DNA from: Antedon mediterranea
Taxonomy: Eukaryota > Echinodermata > Crinoidea > Comatulida > Antedonidae
DNA: 64,000 nucleotides
Assembly (NCBI RefSeq): GCF_964355755.1
Contig: NC_092673.1
Coordinates: 5,895,001-5,959,000, forward strand
Direction of reading: 5' to 3'
Part shown: positions 34,826 to 47,989 of the stretch, in pieces
How the letters are laid out: each line of letters starts with the position of its first letter
Position numbering within the stretch: the first letter of the stretch is position 1
The notes under the pieces: model-generated
What the model was told of the DNA's origin: nothing
Seen by the model: only the letters and a program-made list of their open reading frames with translations
Databases searched by the model: none
Position numbers and translations under genes: made by a program

Positions 34826-35298
34826 TTTTTACATGTTCCTTGTGAAATGATGGCTTGGCTTATTACCATGTTTTCTTTTTAAAAATGTACACACCTATAT
34901 ATTATTCTGTTAAAAAATATACCATTATTGAACAAATAAATGTTTTTTGAACTTGAACCTGAACTTGAATTTATAAAAAGATTTTTGTGTTTAATTATGT
35001 TATGTATTCTATTTAATTTAATTTTGTATTGTTGTATGTTATTGTCTTGTCAAATTGTATTTTTGTGAAGGTCCCTAATGATCAGTTTCGGCTTGATGGA
35101 CCACCCTTGTAAAATATTGTTTTACAAGTGAATAGTTGCATCATTATTTAATGCTATATTTTTATTTGTTTTTATGTTATAAATAGTAGATTTACACAAC
35201 AGGAAAGAAGATAAAAAGAAATGAAAAACAGGAAATGGTGTATTTAGTACGAAAGCCCATTAATGCCATTTTAAGTATATGTTTTTCGAACGTAATCC
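34826..35298. other. LINE 3'-end-like debris
   Basis: AATAAATGTTTTTTGAACTT at 34936 followed by TTGAAC repeats resembles the 3' terminus of another LINE family. TTGTAAAATATTGTTTTACAA near 35108 is a small inverted repeat. No gene. Confidence 0.35.
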
Positions 35299-36372
35299 GT
35301 TCTAACGAATTAGTAATTCGTTTGAACGGATTAATAATCTGTTCAAACGATTAGTAATCCGTTTGAACAAATTATTAATTTGTTTAAACAAATTATTAAT
35401 TTGTTCAAACAGATTACTAATTTGTTAGAACGAATTAGTAATTCGTTTGAACAAATTAGTAATCCGTTTAAACAAATTACTAATCCGTTTGAACGGATTC
35501 CTAATTTGTTTTAACAAATTATTAATCTGTTTAAACAAATTAGTGATTCGTTTGAACGGATTAGTAATCCGTTCAAACGAATTACAACATGGCACTTGTT
35601 GTATATGTTGCAATTGGTTTGAACGGATTACTAATTCGTTTGAACAGATTACTAATCCATTCAAACGAATTACTAATTTGTTTAAACAGATTAATAATCT
35701 GTTCAAACGAATTAGGAATCCGTCCAAACGGATTAGTAATTTGTTCAAACGAATTAGTAATTTGTTTAAACGAATTAATAATTCGTTCAAACGAATCAAT
35801 TCGTTTAAACAAATTATTAATTTGTTTAAACAAATTACTAATTTGTTTAAACGGATTACTAATTCGTTCAAACGAATACTAATTCGTTCAAACAGATTAG
35901 TAATCCAAACGGATTACTAATTCGTTTGAACAGATTACTAATCCATTCAAACGAATTACTAATTTGTTTAAACAGATTAATAATCTGTTCAAACGAATTA
36001 GGAATCCGTCCAAACGGATTAGTAATTTGTTCAAACGAATTAGTAATTTGTTTAAACGAATTAATAATTCGTTCAAACGAATCAATTCGTTTAAACAAAT
36101 TATTAATTTGTTTAAACAAATTACTAATTTGTTTAAACGGATTACTAATTCGTTCAAACGAATACTAATTCGTTCAAACAGATTAGTAATCCAAACGGAT
36201 TACTAATTCGTTTGAACGAATTAGTAATCCGTTTAAACAAATTATTAATTTGTTTAAACAATTTAGTAATCCGTTTGAACGAATTAGTAATTCATTTGAA
36301 CAAATTAGTAATCCGTTTAAACAAATTAGTAATTCGTTTTAACGGATTAGTAATCCGTTTAAACGAATTACA
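35299..36372. repeat. 21-bp self-complementary satellite array with a duplicated 286-bp block
   Basis: About 50 units of 21 bp of the type TTAGTAATTCGTTTGAACGAA. Within a unit both GAATTAGTAATTC and CGTTTGAACG are near-palindromes, so adjacent units are close to reverse complements of each other. Because 21 is a multiple of three, long ORFs appear in several frames on both strands as Leu/Ile/Asn heptads; these are by-products. The block 35625-35910 is repeated directly at 35911-36196 with no difference that I can see. A unique 38-base interruption sits at 35583-35620. Confidence 0.9.
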
Positions 36373-38355
36373 ACCACAATTCTCGAATACATAGTAATTT
36401 CAGCGTTAAAAAAACTGGCGACTTCCAATGTACATGCAGGACAATAATACATGTCGTTTACAGGAACGAATAAATAAACACGGTGATTTATGTACTCAAC
36501 TAAAATTAGCACCCCGGGAATTACTTCCGAAAAAGAAACTTGTCACAAAATAAGAAACAAACTGAATTTGTGTTTTGTATGTAACATTAGGGTTGAGGGA
36601 TGGGGAAGAGGATGGGTGCAAAGACGAACAATTTTTAAATATATTCTTTATCGATTTAGTAACGAAATATGAATTGGTTTCATGTTTACCACTAACCACA
36701 GTAAAACATTGCGATGTAATACTTTGTTGAAACTATCACCGTCCTAGTCGATTGAAATAGTACAGTACATGTAACGATACATCACTAATACGATGTTTAT
36801 ATTTTTTTGTAGTTACATTATTAATTAATACAAACGTTCAGAAGGAACTGTCAGTAATAAAGTAAACACCTCTATTCGGGGCAAATCGTAAATTCGCTTT
36901 AATCGTCAATAAATAATTATCTAACTCAACTTAATTAGTAGGCCTAATGGTCAATTGTTTCATAGAGCCAATTCATACTTAAGTTGTTTCCTAACCACCA
37001 AAGTTGTTCTGCGTTTAGGGCATGTACTGATCCTTCGTACTGTAGGTCTGTCCTCTACTGGCTTTACAACGCTACTCATGCCAGTGAGGGGAGGGTGGTG
37101 GTGGTTTAGCTGAAATAATAAAGTTGATTGTACATAATAGACGGCGACTGGAAAGGCTAGCTGATTATGCGTTAAAAAAAAAGATTCCACAGATTGGAAA
37201 AAAATGTATCGAATTTCTGTTATGACTGTACTTGTCTTTACGATGCCTGAGGGAATAGACACTTGTGGAACAGAGATTGGAATGTTCCATTTATCGCAGA
37301 TCAAAACATTTGTATAAACGTATATTAAATCTATCAAAATAGTATTTTTTAAAGAAAATTGGCCTGTCTTCAACATTATGATGCTGTACTCAAGCTGTTC
37401 AACCGGTTTTCAGCTATTAAAAACAATTATCGTAGGAGGAGATAGGAAAATGCGAAGCATCCTCGCATTATTGTCTGCGGGTATTTTTCAAGTTGGACAT
37501 CCATTAGACAGTGCATACCACGACCACGAAACACCCCTATTTGGGGCAAATCGTTGAACCTAAATTCGTTTTAATCGTCAATAACTAATTATCTAACTCA
37601 ATTTAATTAGTAAACATGGTTACATCAGATGGTTAAAATCAGTACCGAAAGTACGAACCAACTTTATATACCATCGAGTAAAAATTCCAGAAATAAACCG
37701 CGATTTATCTAATTTTGCCCTTACGTAAATTTATATATAGATACAAATTATACCTTTAGCTTATACTGTATATATCATCAGGAAGAAATTAAAATAATTG
37801 TAATAAAATAAACTTTTATCTAATTTTGCCCTTACGTAAATTTATATATAGATACAAATTATACCTTTAGCTTACTGTATATATCATCAGGAAGAAATTA
37901 AAATAATTGTAATAACATAAACTTTGAACAATATTAGGACTAAATTAGCCCTATAACTGATTAAATCTAATTTTTAATTGATAAAATTAATTTTCATGGC
38001 CAGTCAAAAAACTGAAATTTAGGAAAACCACAAAAGTAAAACCTTCTATTGTCACTTAAAATGGTATTTGCTTTGTCACCAACAATATAACCTGCGAGGT
38101 ATTCATTTACACATTCTGTGAAAGGTTGTGTTGTAAATTTTAGGTGCAATGTACTTTTATTTCTAGGGTAAATAACACACAAAATGTACTATTTCTTCAA
38201 TATCCAGCATTATATATTATTAAAAATATACTGTGCATGACAGTCGGAACTGTAGTGAATATTAGATTGTACCTGCAGTTACACATCATTAAACAGTCTG
38301 TATGAAACAATGCTTTTGATTATAATATTGAAAGTAAATTTTGTTCTCTCTTCAG
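36373..38355. other. Intergenic DNA with direct and tandem duplications
   Basis: An 80-bp segment (GGGGCAAATCGT ... TCGTCAATAA ... TTAATTAGTA) occurs at 36862-36940 and again, diverged, near 37537-37612. A 111-bp unit is tandemly duplicated at 37704-37814 and 37815-37923 with a 2-base deletion in the second copy. A 138-codon minus-strand ORF at 36960-37376 has no recognisable domain. No DED exon is found here although the TRIM pseudogene downstream would need one. Confidence 0.5.
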
Positions 38356-41300
38356 CCCATACTGACAGACAACTAATGCAACTACTACTACTTCACTTGA
38401 CCCAAACACAAAGGTAAATCTCAAATACTATCAACAATTATACACAATATATACTATATTAAATGCTTACACAGATCTTAAAGTGGACAGAAACAAACTC
38501 CTCGACATACTCAAACATATTATAGACGAAGATGAACTTAGGATCGTTAGATTTCTGCTGAGTGAAACCGGACTAAATCTAAAAATAAAAGGTGCAAAAG
38601 AACAGCCAATATTCCTAACCAACATCGGCACCCCTCAAGGAGATAGCTTAAGCCCGGTCTTATTCACTGTTTACCTTGAGTCTGCGCTACGAGGAATCAG
38701 AAAAATTATCCAAACAGAAATACCTCAAGAGATATCATATGCTGATGATGTAGATTTTTTGAGTCTAAATAGCAAGCATAATGTAAACGAATTAGAACGC
38801 CATTTATCAACTTTCAACTTAAATGTAAATAAAGAAAAAACAGAACACACTATCGTAAGACGAGAAAAAGAGGACATACAAGAACAATGGAGAAACACGA
38901 AAAAAGTAGGATCGCTCCTTGGGGACAGACAAGACATTATTAGAAGAAAACAACTAGCGCGTGTAGCAATGACCAAACTAAACTCGATGTGGCTTCGAAA
39001 AGATAAAATCAAATTAAAAATACGTATCAAGCTGTACAACTCACTAGTTAAAAGTATATTACTCTACAACTCTGAAACATGGGGACTCACAAAAGAAGAA
39101 GCACATAAACTCGACACATTTCACAGACAGCAACTTCGCAAAATCATAGGTATCAGGTTCCCAGACAGGATATCGAACATTAATTTATACAGAAGGACAG
39201 GAACAAAACCGATTTCATTAGAAATAGTCGACGCAAGATGGAGACTATTGGGTCACATACTTAGACAAGACCCATGTACACCAGCCAACACAGCAATAAG
39301 CTATTATTTCAGCAACACTACCAATATAAAATTTCGAGGAAGACCGAGAACCACCCTACCAATAACTCTCAGCAACGACCTACTCACCCTTTATAAGCAT
39401 AATACAGACATTAAGTATCCCGGACAATTGAAAACCAAGAAAGACATGAAACAACTTAAAGAACTAGCCAATGAAAGATCAGACTGGAAGAAACTAGTAA
39501 AAGAGATTTACGGAGCAGCCCAAGCGGAAATGTCGGCAGACTTTTCAGCGGAAAGGCAGTAATAATATAGATCTTAAAATACCTTATAACTAACTAATGC
39601 AAAGAAAATCTTATTGAGAAGCACTACAATATTGGTATTTTGTAGGCCTATACTAAAATATAAATATATATTATTATTATTATTTTATTATTATAAATAT
39701 TATATTTTTTCTAATGTTCTTCTACTGTAAATCCAGGTAATCCTTACAAAAATGGTTAGTTATATATAAATAAATATTATATTTTACAGATAACTGATAA
39801 AACAGTGTTGAAGTTTGTTGACAAAAGAGATCTGGAATGTTTAATCTGCTTACAAAGATTCACAAATCCAAAAGTGCTTAAGTGTCTTCATACTTATTGT
39901 CTTAACTGCCTGCAAAATTTAATAAGGCGCGGCAAAATAAGATGTCCAAAATGCCGTCATTCGTACAATTTTAAAATAGATGATTTGAAAAGTCTAAAGT
40001 GTAATGACACGATAAGCTATATAGTTCAATTTGTTTGCAAGATTGAATCTGAAAAGCCAGAAACATGTTCAAGTTGTAAAAATAAACCACTATACCATTG
40101 CTCTAATTGTGAAATGTATCTGTGTGGTCAGTGCATCCAACAGCATAAGGATGTGCCTGCATTTAAGAACCATTCACTATATACACTGGATACAAATGAA
40201 AAAGAAAAAAGCAAAGATTCACCAACCTGTTAAACATATTCTCAGTTGCTATAAAAGTAAACATGAAGTGATCTCAATGAAGACAGCTCTGAATGACATT
40301 AATCAAAATGTTACTGAAACTATGAAGATAGCTGAAGGCATTGAGAGAAAATTAAAGAAAAGATTAGATGATATCACCAAAGAAAGAAAAGAGTTTAAAT
40401 CTAGTTTGAAGTTAAGCAGAACAGCAATTGAAATTCATGAGAGTACAGTGATCTGAAAGGTGAAGGAAGAAACCAAGGTACTGATGGAAAATCTTACAGA
40501 GATTTATGAAGAACAAAGCAAAGTTTTTAATATTCAAGTTAAAAATATTGAATCAAAGTTGACAAATTTAAACTCATTGATGGACTCAATCAATAAAATG
40601 ATGAATAAACCAACAGAAACACTTGCATCATATCAGATGAATATCAATGTCATTGGAATTGAGGCAACAGCAGATTTGGATAAATCATTTACTAAAATAA
40701 CAATGACGCCCAAATTTATTCCATCTACAAAGCTGGTTGAGTTAATGAATCATGAAGGTGTTGGTAAACTTATCACTGTTGGTGGTGTATACAAGGTTAA
40801 TAAAAAAGACAAGAACATTTCAGTCACAAAAGGACAGCCATTTAGTGTGAGAGTATCAAGTCTAGCAGAGAGTGATGTTGGTCAATTAACAGCCACAATA
40901 AGTAACTCATCAGGTGAGAAATCAGCCACTGAAGTAGCACTCATAAAGAGAGGGTACACAATAACAGGTAGATGCAAAATGGAAGGATATTGGCACATGG
41001 ATATCATTGGTGGAGCTATGCCACATGTCATAGGTTCACCAGTGAGTATCAAGGTGGAACCTCTTGGACTTTTACATACCATAGATAACATATCAGAGTA
41101 TAAAGAATAATAATAAAACAGCAAAAGTGGCAGATGTAGTATTAGATACTGATGGATGTATGTTAGTGTCAAGCTACAGTAAAGATTTAATAAAATTTGA
41201 TCAATCAGGTGGCTTTGTTTCTAAAATACAAATACTACAAAATGTCAAAGTCAATCAAATGCAACAAATAGGCAATGGTCACATGGTGTATAGCGACAAT

Positions 41301-41870
41301 ATAGACAAATGTGTTGTAATGTGCGATAATCAATAAATGAAATTAGAATATTTGGTAAAGGAGTATTAAAATATCCAGATGGAATAACAGTAAACAAAAA
41401 GACCAGGATTTTATATGTAGTAGATCGTGAATGTCACTATGTGTTCAATATTGATGATGGTAGTCTACTGGGTAAGATAGGTTCTGAAGGCAGTGAACCA
41501 GGTCAAATGAAAAGTTCGTTAGATGTTGCTTTAACAAAGGTGGGTCCATGTGATTGTTGCTGATTATCACAATGACAGAATACAATGTTTGATGCTAATG
41601 ATAAGCTGATTAAGATTCTTGTAGCCTATGGTAAAGAAGATGGTAGAGTCTGGGGTCCTTGTGGTATAACTATAGATATGGATGGAAATATAATAGTGTC
41701 CAGTAATCATAAACTCCAACTATTTGATTCAAATGGTAAATTCATTAAACGAATAGATATTAAGATGATGGGTTGAATGTTCCATTAGGGATTGCTGTAA
41801 TTTCTAAAAGACCAAGAAGAGTTGCAGTGGCAAACTTTAAAGCAAACAATATAAAAATATTTAATTATTA
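38356..41870 (+). pseudogene. TRIM-NHL pseudogene of the cluster (linker exon plus TRIM exon; DED exon absent)
   Basis: The linker exon 38356-38413 is 58 bases, one fewer than phase requires, so it shifts the frame. The TRIM exon starts at 39790 after TTTTACAG. It has a good C3HC4 RING (CLIC, CLHTYCLNC, CPKC) and a first B-box (CSSC ... CSNCEMYLCGQC). The zinc-binding core of the second B-box is deleted near 40215, breaking the frame. Further lesions: stop at 40454, break near 41108, stop at 41335, and breaks near 41340-41585 and 41760. Coiled-coil, filamin and NHL parts are otherwise recognisable to the KIFNY end at 41870. The intron between the two exons carries a LINE insertion. With no DED exon and at least seven lesions it cannot encode the full protein. 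Confidence 0.85.
38473..39578 (+). mobile_element. 5'-truncated LINE with intact RT-C-terminal ORF and 10-bp target duplication
   Basis: AGATCTTAAA occurs at 38473-38482 and 39569-39578. The inserted 1086 bp (38483-39568) opens directly in frame and stays open for 359 codons to a TAA at 39560-39562. Reverse transcriptase motifs are GTPQGDSLSPVLF and the catalytic YADDVDFL, followed by a thumb/C-terminal region with LGSLLGDRQDI, LYNSETWGLT and RWRLLGHILR. Only six bases follow the stop, with no poly(A). The open frame and clean duplication point to a young insertion into the intron of the TRIM pseudogene. The fingers, endonuclease and any promoter are absent. The clade is not assigned. Confidence 0.85.
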
Positions 41871-44240
41871 AAAAGCTAAAAACATACAAACAAATCATAA
41901 CCTGTACAGTATACTTTCAACAAATTTAGTTAAATGTCTATAGTGTGAAAGCACAAATTATCTGAACTGAAGCATACAAGAATTATCTTTTTTTTGATAG
42001 TAAACTTCATCTATGTACATTTTATATTCTGTTGTTATATCGTAAGGTGGTTTCCCGATTAATCGTACGATCAAACGGTACTGGGTATGATCAACTAGCG
42101 GTCGTGTTCCCACCTAATCATCCATTCATAGAAGTTCTGATGAAGATATCAATCTGTGGCGACAATAGAATGGACCCGAGACCTGGCTATCTTCGACTTT
42201 AAAAAATAGAAAGTTTAGAAAAATGTTTTTGTTAGACTAGAAATGTATGTTGTATGTATATAGAAAAATGGTTGTAGTTTTCAAAATTACGTTGTATAAG
42301 TTGCGATGTGAAAAACTGTTATTTGATCGTTAGTTGTCATGTACATAAAGCAAAAATATAAATATAATAAAATAAAATAAAAATCGTTAGTAAAACTTTT
42401 AAAAAGAGTAAAGATATAAGGAAGAAAAGCAAAGAGATCATGGAGCGGCTGTACCAGAAAATACAACACTAAGTATTGTAAAGTTAATATATTAAAAAAA
42501 AAAAGAATTTAGGCGATCTTGTCAAAGGTCAAGCGCCTTCATTAAATTACAGTTGAGAAACAGGAATTTGCATAACGAACAAACATCCAAGTGGCCATTT
42601 TTACCACATTTTAACCTCTAACTTTTATCCTAGATTGCGGATGATGTTCAAATGTACTTTAGAACTTTCCCGGTACAATTCCGGTCATATTGATACCCAA
42701 TATGTAAGGGAAATTCGACGTTGTGAGGTGATTTCCCGAATGATCGTAAACGGTACTGGGTATTTTCAACTAGCGTTCTGTACGGTGACCATAGAATGTG
42801 ACCCGAGACGTGACTAACTACGACTAGATAATAAAAAGTTGAGAACATTTTTTTACAAGAATTTTAACAGAAATACGACGTCGGCATGACGTTAGACTAA
42901 CAACCATTAAATTCACGACTTATAGTAAACGTTGTCATAACGTTGTAACAACATCGGTAATCTGACTTTGTCGACGTCTACAGACGTCCAGCCAACGTTA
43001 AATTGCTAGCTGGAATGGTTTTAACTGAATAAATGTGTATGAATGAATGAATTTCACAAAGTATTTTTGCCAACCTGTTTTTAAATGATTTCGCTTTTTA
43101 ATGTTATTTACTTTAACTATAGTAGGCTAACTATTAAATTTTGAAATTTCATCATACTTGTTATTGTTGTTCTTCACAATTGGCTTGCTTGGCTATTAAA
43201 AAACAAAAGTTTAGTAGAAAACTTTTAAATGGCATTCAAATTAACTATAGATAAGATCATACCATAAGTGGCATTATTATTTATTCATATTAAGTTTTTT
43301 TTGGCAAGTTCTGTTATTACCAAAAAAAATATTTATTTCACTTGTGTTTTTAGCATGGCCTACTGTTTGGTTTCTGCTGGAAACCTCAATATCAACCTGT
43401 CAAATGGTTCCATTACTTTTGCTCATGTTAGATTAATGCGGTGTAAGTTTGCTAAACAGCGCATAGAGACTATTTGTATTTTGCGCTATATACATTTAAA
43501 ACCATTAACCATTAACCATTATATTCTTTGGCACATCAAACTTATTTTTTGTTCATGCTTGACAAGTTCTATTCAGAGTTCACATTTAGGTTAAATAAAT
43601 AACACAAAAGATTGTATTCAAGCTTTATAGTGATAAACCATTTTGTTTGTGTCATACTATAATCGCTGCTTACTAAAACATTGTAAGTATTTATTTCCAA
43701 CATTATTACTGTATATAATGTACTTCCATTAGTTTATTTCTGAATTTCAGTGTAAACTAATACAAAATAAGATAAGTTATAAAGCCTATTTTAAAGGAAA
43801 TCTGGGCCTTCTTGTAATAATGTTGGAGAATAGAAGGAAGTTCCATTCTTATAAGACCTAGGGGCCACACAGGTTTATTATTATTGTATTCAAGATTCAT
43901 GGCTGAGAAACCATTTTGTTGACAGTGAAACTATATTTGCTTTCTGTGTGTCTTGTAGCACTTTATATTTAAATACTAAAATACTCATGTACACACATTA
44001 TTGCTAGAAGTTATAAAAAGAACTACTGTTTATGAATTTAAGTTTTAACCAACAGAAAAATAAGAAAAAATTTATTTTACTCATACTAAAAGTTTTATTG
44101 TACTTTAATTATGTTTGGGATAGAAGAAATAGTGTGTTACATTATACAATCTGTTAAATTATAATTTAAAATAGACCAATCAAAACTATTTCTGTGAAGT
44201 TGGTTACTAGTTCCTAGTTCCTTATTCAAATTCAATTAAA
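41871..44240. other. 3' flank of the pseudogene and AT-rich DNA
   Basis: 41871-42036 is nearly identical to 47990-48152 behind the 45.2 kb gene. Two related segments, at 42045-42200 and 42720-42845 (GTACTGGGTAT-TCAACTAGCG ... ACCCGAGAC), form a direct repeat. The stretch 43560-43730 resembles 50600-50720 upstream of the 51.3 kb gene (GTTCTATT...CAGAGTTCACA), so the 5' flanks are also duplicated. No genes. Confidence 0.5.
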
Positions 44241-44329
44241 GGGACAGTCACAAATATTTTTAAAAACAGATTTTAATACGTAATAACTGTCTAATTGAGT
44301 TGTTATTGCATCAACATGTTAGCCTTGAC

Positions 44330-44990
44330 CTCCTCTACTTCTTCTGGTCAAAGTTCAATAACATTTTATGCATTTACGCCCTCTACGGCGAATAAGTAAC
44401 TGGCTTTTACAAACGTTATAACATTTGACCTACTAAATTTTTTCGAAATATTTTAGTATGAATCGATTACCCTTGACCTACTCTAACAATTGCAACCCCA
44501 GTTCCGCAAACTTTTTTGTGTCTACGGCGAATAAGTAACTGGTTTCACGAACGTTATAACACTTGACCTACTTAATTTGTTCAAAATATTTTGGTATGAA
44601 TCGATCACCCTTGACCTACTCTACCATTTGCCACCCCAGTTCCGCGAACTTTTTTGCGTCTACGCCCTCTATGGCGAATAAGTAACTGGCTTTACAAACT
44701 TTATAACACTCGACCTACTTAATTTTTTAAACATTTTTTGGTATGGATCGATCACCCTTGACCTACTTTACCATTTGCCACTCCAGTTCCACGAACTTTT
44801 TGGCATCTACACCCTCTACGGCGAATAAGTAACTGGCTTTACGAACGTTATAACACTTGACCTACTTAATTTTTTCAAAATATTTTGGTATGAATCGATC
44901 ACTCTTGACCTACTCTACCATTTGCCACCCCAGTTCCACGAACTTTTTTGCGTCTACGCCCTCTACGGCGAATGAGTAACCAACTTCACA
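44330..44990. repeat. 147-bp tandem repeat, about 4.5 copies
   Basis: The landmark CTCTACGGCGAATAAGTAAC recurs at 44381, 44520 (shortened), 44667, 44814 and 44961. The last three intervals are 147 bp each; the first is 139 because eight bases are missing. Each unit also contains TTGACCTACT twice and GGTATGAATCGATCAC. The unit is not coding. It lies 200 bp upstream of a DED-TRIM gene. Confidence 0.85.
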
Positions 44991-45203
44991 GACACATCAA
45001 AACTACAATAACAATCAGCATAAAAATACAAATGATAAATTAGAAATTAATTCACCAAAATGCATATATACAGTGTAAATATTTAAAATGGTATAATGCT
45101 TAATTAAATTGATATTTTGGCTAATATTTATTGTTTTTTTTTTATATTATTATAAATTGTAGGCCTAATTATTATAGCTGCTGATTTTGTATGGTTCTAG
45201 AAA

Positions 45204-47989
45204 ATGGCAACAAAGGAAGAATTTGTAGACTTTCTTTCAAATTTAAATGATAAATATAAAGGTGAGTATTGTTTGTGGCTAAGACTTCTGCTAAATGACC
45301 ACTGCTCTGGAATGGTATTAAGTAAAGAAAATGTACCAGCACTTGAATGGTTTAATGAACTTCAAAGCAAAGGTTATATTCATTATAACCCTACTGATGT
45401 AGACATTTTGTTAGAGATTGCTAAAGTTACTGAGATGAAGGAAGCGGTAGATTTAATAGAACAATTTAAAGTAAAGCATCCAAACAACAATGAAGAGTAC
45501 AACTTTACAAAGGGAAAACCAATAACAGAATATCGCAAAAGACTATTCACAGCTTTAAGAGAAAATACAACAAATGTATCAACCATGCTTGCCCACTACA
45601 GCCTAGGTCATCTTAAGTTCAACACTATTTGGGATTTTGTATTCGTCCTGGAGAGGGATACACTTCTGGTGGATGAAAAGAAGTCAATGGAACGATTTGC
45701 AAAGATTCTCGATAAAAAAGCTAGAGACACTTTTTTGGAGATAAAAAAAATGAAGACAAGACTAAACGCCATTGCTGATGAAGTATCCAGAGAAGAGGAA
45801 GAGAACAAGAATGTATTGCCGGTAGAATATGTTTCAGGTAATTACCATGCATATGATTTGCATGCACAGTTCTTTCCTAAATGTAAATTATTCCTCAGTA
45901 AAGTAATCATGTATATAAAATATTGATATGGGATATTGAGATTTTAGGCTAAACTGGCTGGTGCCACTTTAATAGATTGAAAAAGATCAGCTGCAAACGA
46001 GGCTTAACATAGTAATAGATACTTTTGTAAAGCCAAGTACCTGAAAATATAGGTTCACTGCATGAAAAAGTCAATTATTTCTTATAAACAATAACATTAA
46101 TTTATAGTTTCATTTTCTATACTTTAGAGAAAACTGGCAGACAAGCTACAACAAGTACTGTATCAATCGAACCACTTAAATCTGAAACAAAGGTATATAC
46201 TGTAATAATAATATAGTTTAAAACAATAATATATTAAATTCAAATTTTTGTCTTACATTGATAACTTTGATAATGATGATTAATGTATTATGTTTTACAG
46301 TTGTTTGTTGACAAAAAAAGTCTGGAGTGCTTAATCAAATCAAAAGATTCACTAAACTGTCCACATCACCCAGATAAAAAACTGAAGGAGCATTGCCTAA
46401 CATGTAATCTTACTGCATGTGAAGATTGCAAACATATTCTCAGTTGTTATAGAAATAAACATGAGGTGATTCAACTGCAGACAGCTCTAAAAGCAAGATT
46501 AGATAGTATCACTAAAGAAAAATCAGACTTTGAAGCTAATTTTGAGTTATGCAAAACAAAGATTGAATTTCAAAAGATTAACATTATCAGAAAGGTGGAG
46601 GAAGGAACGCAGATAATAATTGAAAATCTTACACAGATTTATAAAGACCAAAAAGAAGTTATTGAGAGTCAAGTTAAAATTATTGAATCACAGCTAGAGC
46701 AAGTAAACTCCATAAACATAATCAGTAAAACGAGGAATGAAACACAAGAAAAAGAAATTCTTGCATCATACAAGACAACTAACGATTCTGCAGATGAATT
46801 AGATAAACCATTTACTAAAACGAGAATACAGTTCATTCCATCTGCAAATATGGATGACTTATTGAATCATGAAGGTGTTGGTAAACTTGTCACTGTTAGT
46901 GGTGTACACAAGGTTAATAAAGACGATGAGAACATTTCAGTTACATTAGAACAACCATTTTGTGTAAGAGTATCAAGTCTAGCAGAGAGTAATGTTGGTC
47001 AACTAACAGCCACACTAAGCAACTCATTAGGTGAGAAAGCAGTCATTGAATTAGCTCACAGTAAGGGAGAGCACATGATAACAGGTAGATGCAATTTGGA
47101 AGGAGATTGGCAGATGGATATCACTGATGGAGCTATGTCACATGTCATAGGTTCACCAGTAAGTATCAAGGTGGAACCACTTGGACTTGTACATACTATA
47201 GATAACATATCAAAGTATAAAGAACATGCCAAAACACACAAAGTGGCAGATGTAGTATTAGATACTGATGGATGTATACTAGTATCCAGCAAAAGTAAAG
47301 ATATAATAAAGTTTGATCAATCAGGTTCTTTTGTTTCTAGAATACAAATACCACAAAATGTTAAAGTCAATCGAATGCATCAAATAAGCAATCACATGGT
47401 GTATAGTGATAAAACAGAAAAATGTGTTGTAATGTGCAACCATTATCATGAAATCCAAACTTTTGGTAAAGGAGTATTAAAATATCCAAATGGCTTAGCA
47501 GTAAACCAAAAGACCAGGATCTTATATGTAGCAGATCGTGACTGTCACTGTGTGTTTAAATTCAATATTGATGATGGTAAACTATTGGGTCAGATAGGTT
47601 CTAAAGGTAGTAAAGCAGGTCAAATGAATAATCCACAGGATGTTGCTGTAACAAAGGAGGGTCATGTAATTGTTGTTGATGGTAAAGATAGCAAAATACA
47701 AATGTTTGGTGCTAATGATAAGCTGATAAAGATCCTTGTAGACTCCGATGAAGAAGATGGTAAAGTTTACTGGCCTTGTGGTATAACTGTAGATATGGAT
47801 GGAAATATAATAGTATCAAGTAATCATAAACTACAACTATTTGATCAAAATGGTACATTCATTAAACGAATAGATGATAAAGATGATGGGTTGAATGTTC
47901 CATTAGGGATTGCTGTAATCTCAGAAAGACCAAGAAGAGTTGCAGTGGCAAACTTTAAAGCAAACAATATAAAAATATTTAATTATTAA
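45204..47989 (+). CDS. DED-DED-B-box-coiled-coil-filamin-NHL protein, RING-less
   Basis: Exons 45204-45837, 46128-46192 and 46301-47989 join in phases 1 and 0 to give 795 residues. The ATG lies three bases after the acceptor GGTTCTAG. Residues 1-185 hold two DEDs (VPALEWFNEL; YRKRLFTALRENT; IWDFVFVLERDTLL). Residues 212-233 are the Thr/Ser-rich linker. Exon 3 jumps from LECLI directly to a B-box 2 (CPHHPDKKLKEHC, CEDCKH, KHEV), so the RING and first B-box are gone. A coiled coil lies at about 295-370, the filamin-type domain at about 424-530 and NHL repeats from about 545 to the end. Without a RING it should not be a ubiquitin ligase by itself. It may act as a DED scaffold or as a decoy for RING-bearing relatives (inference). 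The sequence is intact and its start codon is normal. Confidence 0.9.

Noticed and set aside
35299-36372. Long ORFs on both strands with Leu/Ile/Asn heptads, or a CRISPR-like array
   Set aside because: The ORFs follow from a 21-bp period free of stops. Repeats are contiguous without unique spacers, and the host is a eukaryote.
36960-37376. 138-codon minus-strand ORF
   Set aside because: No recognisable domain, no splice or start context, and it lies among repeats.
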